14,879 bases of DNA, taken from assembly GCA_001801495.1 (NCBI GenBank), contig MGXW01000103.1, forward strand, positions 1 through 14,879, given 5' to 3'. Numbering within the stretch: the stretch's first letter is position 1; the number at the start of each line of letters is the position of its first letter. The stretch is from Gammaproteobacteria bacterium RIFCSPHIGHO2_12_FULL_37_34. Its GTDB lineage: Bacteria; Pseudomonadota; Gammaproteobacteria; DSM-16500. Below, one piece after another: positions 14,302-14,879 of this stretch. The position numbers were made by a program, and so were the translations under genes. The notes below the pieces were generated by a model, which had not been told where the DNA came from, searched no databases, and saw only the letters and a list, made by a program, of their open reading frames with translations.

Positions 14302-14879
14302 ATGCCTAATCCTCAATCAGATAGACAAGCAACAGCTAAGCAAGCCAAAGGAGCCATCGAACTTGGTGAATCGAGTATATTTACCAGTATTTTAGGATCG
14401 AATGCTAATTCTAAATGGTTTATTTGGCTGATGCAGCATATGGGTAACTATTTGTTTACCGTTAATCTTCTTTTTCTTATTTTAAAATTAGGCATTTCGA
14501 TTTATCAATACGTAACATCTCCAACTAAAACAATTCATGAAACAGGTGATTTGGGCTGGAATATTCTGCGAGCGGCGTTAATTGGCACAGCGGTGATTGG
14601 TTCTTTAGCTTTAGCATCGCTTTTTACGGTGATTGCTCCTATTTTATTTGTTAGCACCATGACTGCTGATACACTCATCAATATAGGGCGTTTATTTTGG
14701 AATATTAAAAAATTTTTTCAGCAATCATCAGAAGATGCAAAAAAGGAAACGAGTAAAAAAATCAAAGAATATGCGTTCAGTTCTCTAATTGGTTTTATTA
14801 TGACTGCTGCAGTCAGTATTATTTTTCTCTTCCCAGAGATTGGATTAGGCGCTGTTGGTGCAGCAGGATTTGTTTTTTT
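14302..14879 (+). CDS. Unknown membrane protein, 3' truncated by window edge
   Basis: An open frame from the ATG at 14302 runs without a stop to the right edge, giving at least 192 residues. I do not recognise the family. The first ~47 residues are polar (MPNPQSDRQATAKQAKGAIE and onward). Hydrophobic stretches follow at about 50-70 (YLFTVNLLFLILKLGISIY), a long one at about 88-120 (LRAALIGTAVIGSLALASLF onward) and one from about 163 to the edge (SSLIGFIMTAAVSIIFLFP). Between the last two is a Lys/Glu-rich segment (SSEDAKKETSKKIKEY). A weak AGTGG (14291-14295) lies six bases before the ATG. It is transcribed away from the sugar genes and probably marks the boundary of the polysaccharide locus. 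Confidence 0.6.
   Translation, partial: MPNPQSDRQATAKQAKGAIELGESSIFTSILGSNANSKWFIWLMQHMGNYLFTVNLLFLILKLGISIYQYVTSPTKTIHETGDLGWNILRAALIGTAVIGSLALASLFTVIAPILFVSTMTADTLINIGRLFWNIKKFFQQSSEDAKKETSKKIKEYAFSSLIGFIMTAAVSIIFLFPEIGLGAVGAAGFVF

Noticed and set aside
1..14879. Insertion sequences, CRISPR array, tRNA or rRNA genes
   Set aside because: No transposase-like protein, regularly spaced direct repeats, terminal inverted repeats with target duplications, or tRNA/rRNA-like segments were seen.

Overview
The window is an AT-rich, tightly packed, surface-polysaccharide-type gene region. It most resembles a Gram-negative gammaproteobacterium. A member of the Legionellales (Coxiella/Legionella-like, intracellular or protist-associated) would fit the base composition, the heptose genes and the host-attachment-family protein. 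That placement is inference from gene content; no rRNA or other taxonomic marker is present.

Positions 1-11841 (+ strand) look like one long operon of 12 genes. Neighbours mostly overlap by 1-20 nt or sit a few bases apart, and the largest gap is 43 nt. It opens with the 3' end of a GtrB-type polyprenyl-phosphate glycosyltransferase and a GtrA-family flippase. Four oxidoreductases follow: an extended-SDR epimerase, a UDP-glucose/GDP-mannose dehydrogenase homologue whose catalytic Cys is replaced by Thr, a classical SDR with an unusual C-terminal tail, and a Gfo/Idh/MocA protein. Next comes a complete set for nucleotide-activated D-glycero-D-manno-heptose: HddA-like kinase, HddC-like nucleotidyltransferase, GmhA-like isomerase, GmhB-like phosphatase, and a transaldolase-family protein that could supply sedoheptulose 7-phosphate. 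The operon closes with two tandem paralogous polytopic membrane proteins carrying the DDxxR...GRPL signature of GtrII-like GT-C glycosyltransferases.

Positions 11915-14120 (- strand) form a convergent three-gene operon, read from 14120 leftwards: an NAD-dependent epimerase/dehydratase homologue lacking the YxxxK tyrosine, a small 'host attachment' (PF10116-like) protein, and a FabG-like SDR. The genes are joined by an ATGA overlap and a TAATG junction.

Positions 14121-14301 are a divergent intergenic region with a strong inverted repeat flanked by two similar AT-rich dyads and candidate -10 boxes. From 14302 a membrane protein of unknown function runs off the right edge.

Working model (inference): the central genes make, and probably chemically modify, an activated heptose. 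The sugar is loaded on undecaprenyl phosphate by the GtrB-like enzyme, flipped by the GtrA-like protein, and added to a surface glycan by one or both GT-C paralogues. That would be a GtrA/B/C-type periplasmic glycan modification system with its own sugar-supply genes placed between the GtrB/A pair and the GT-C pair.
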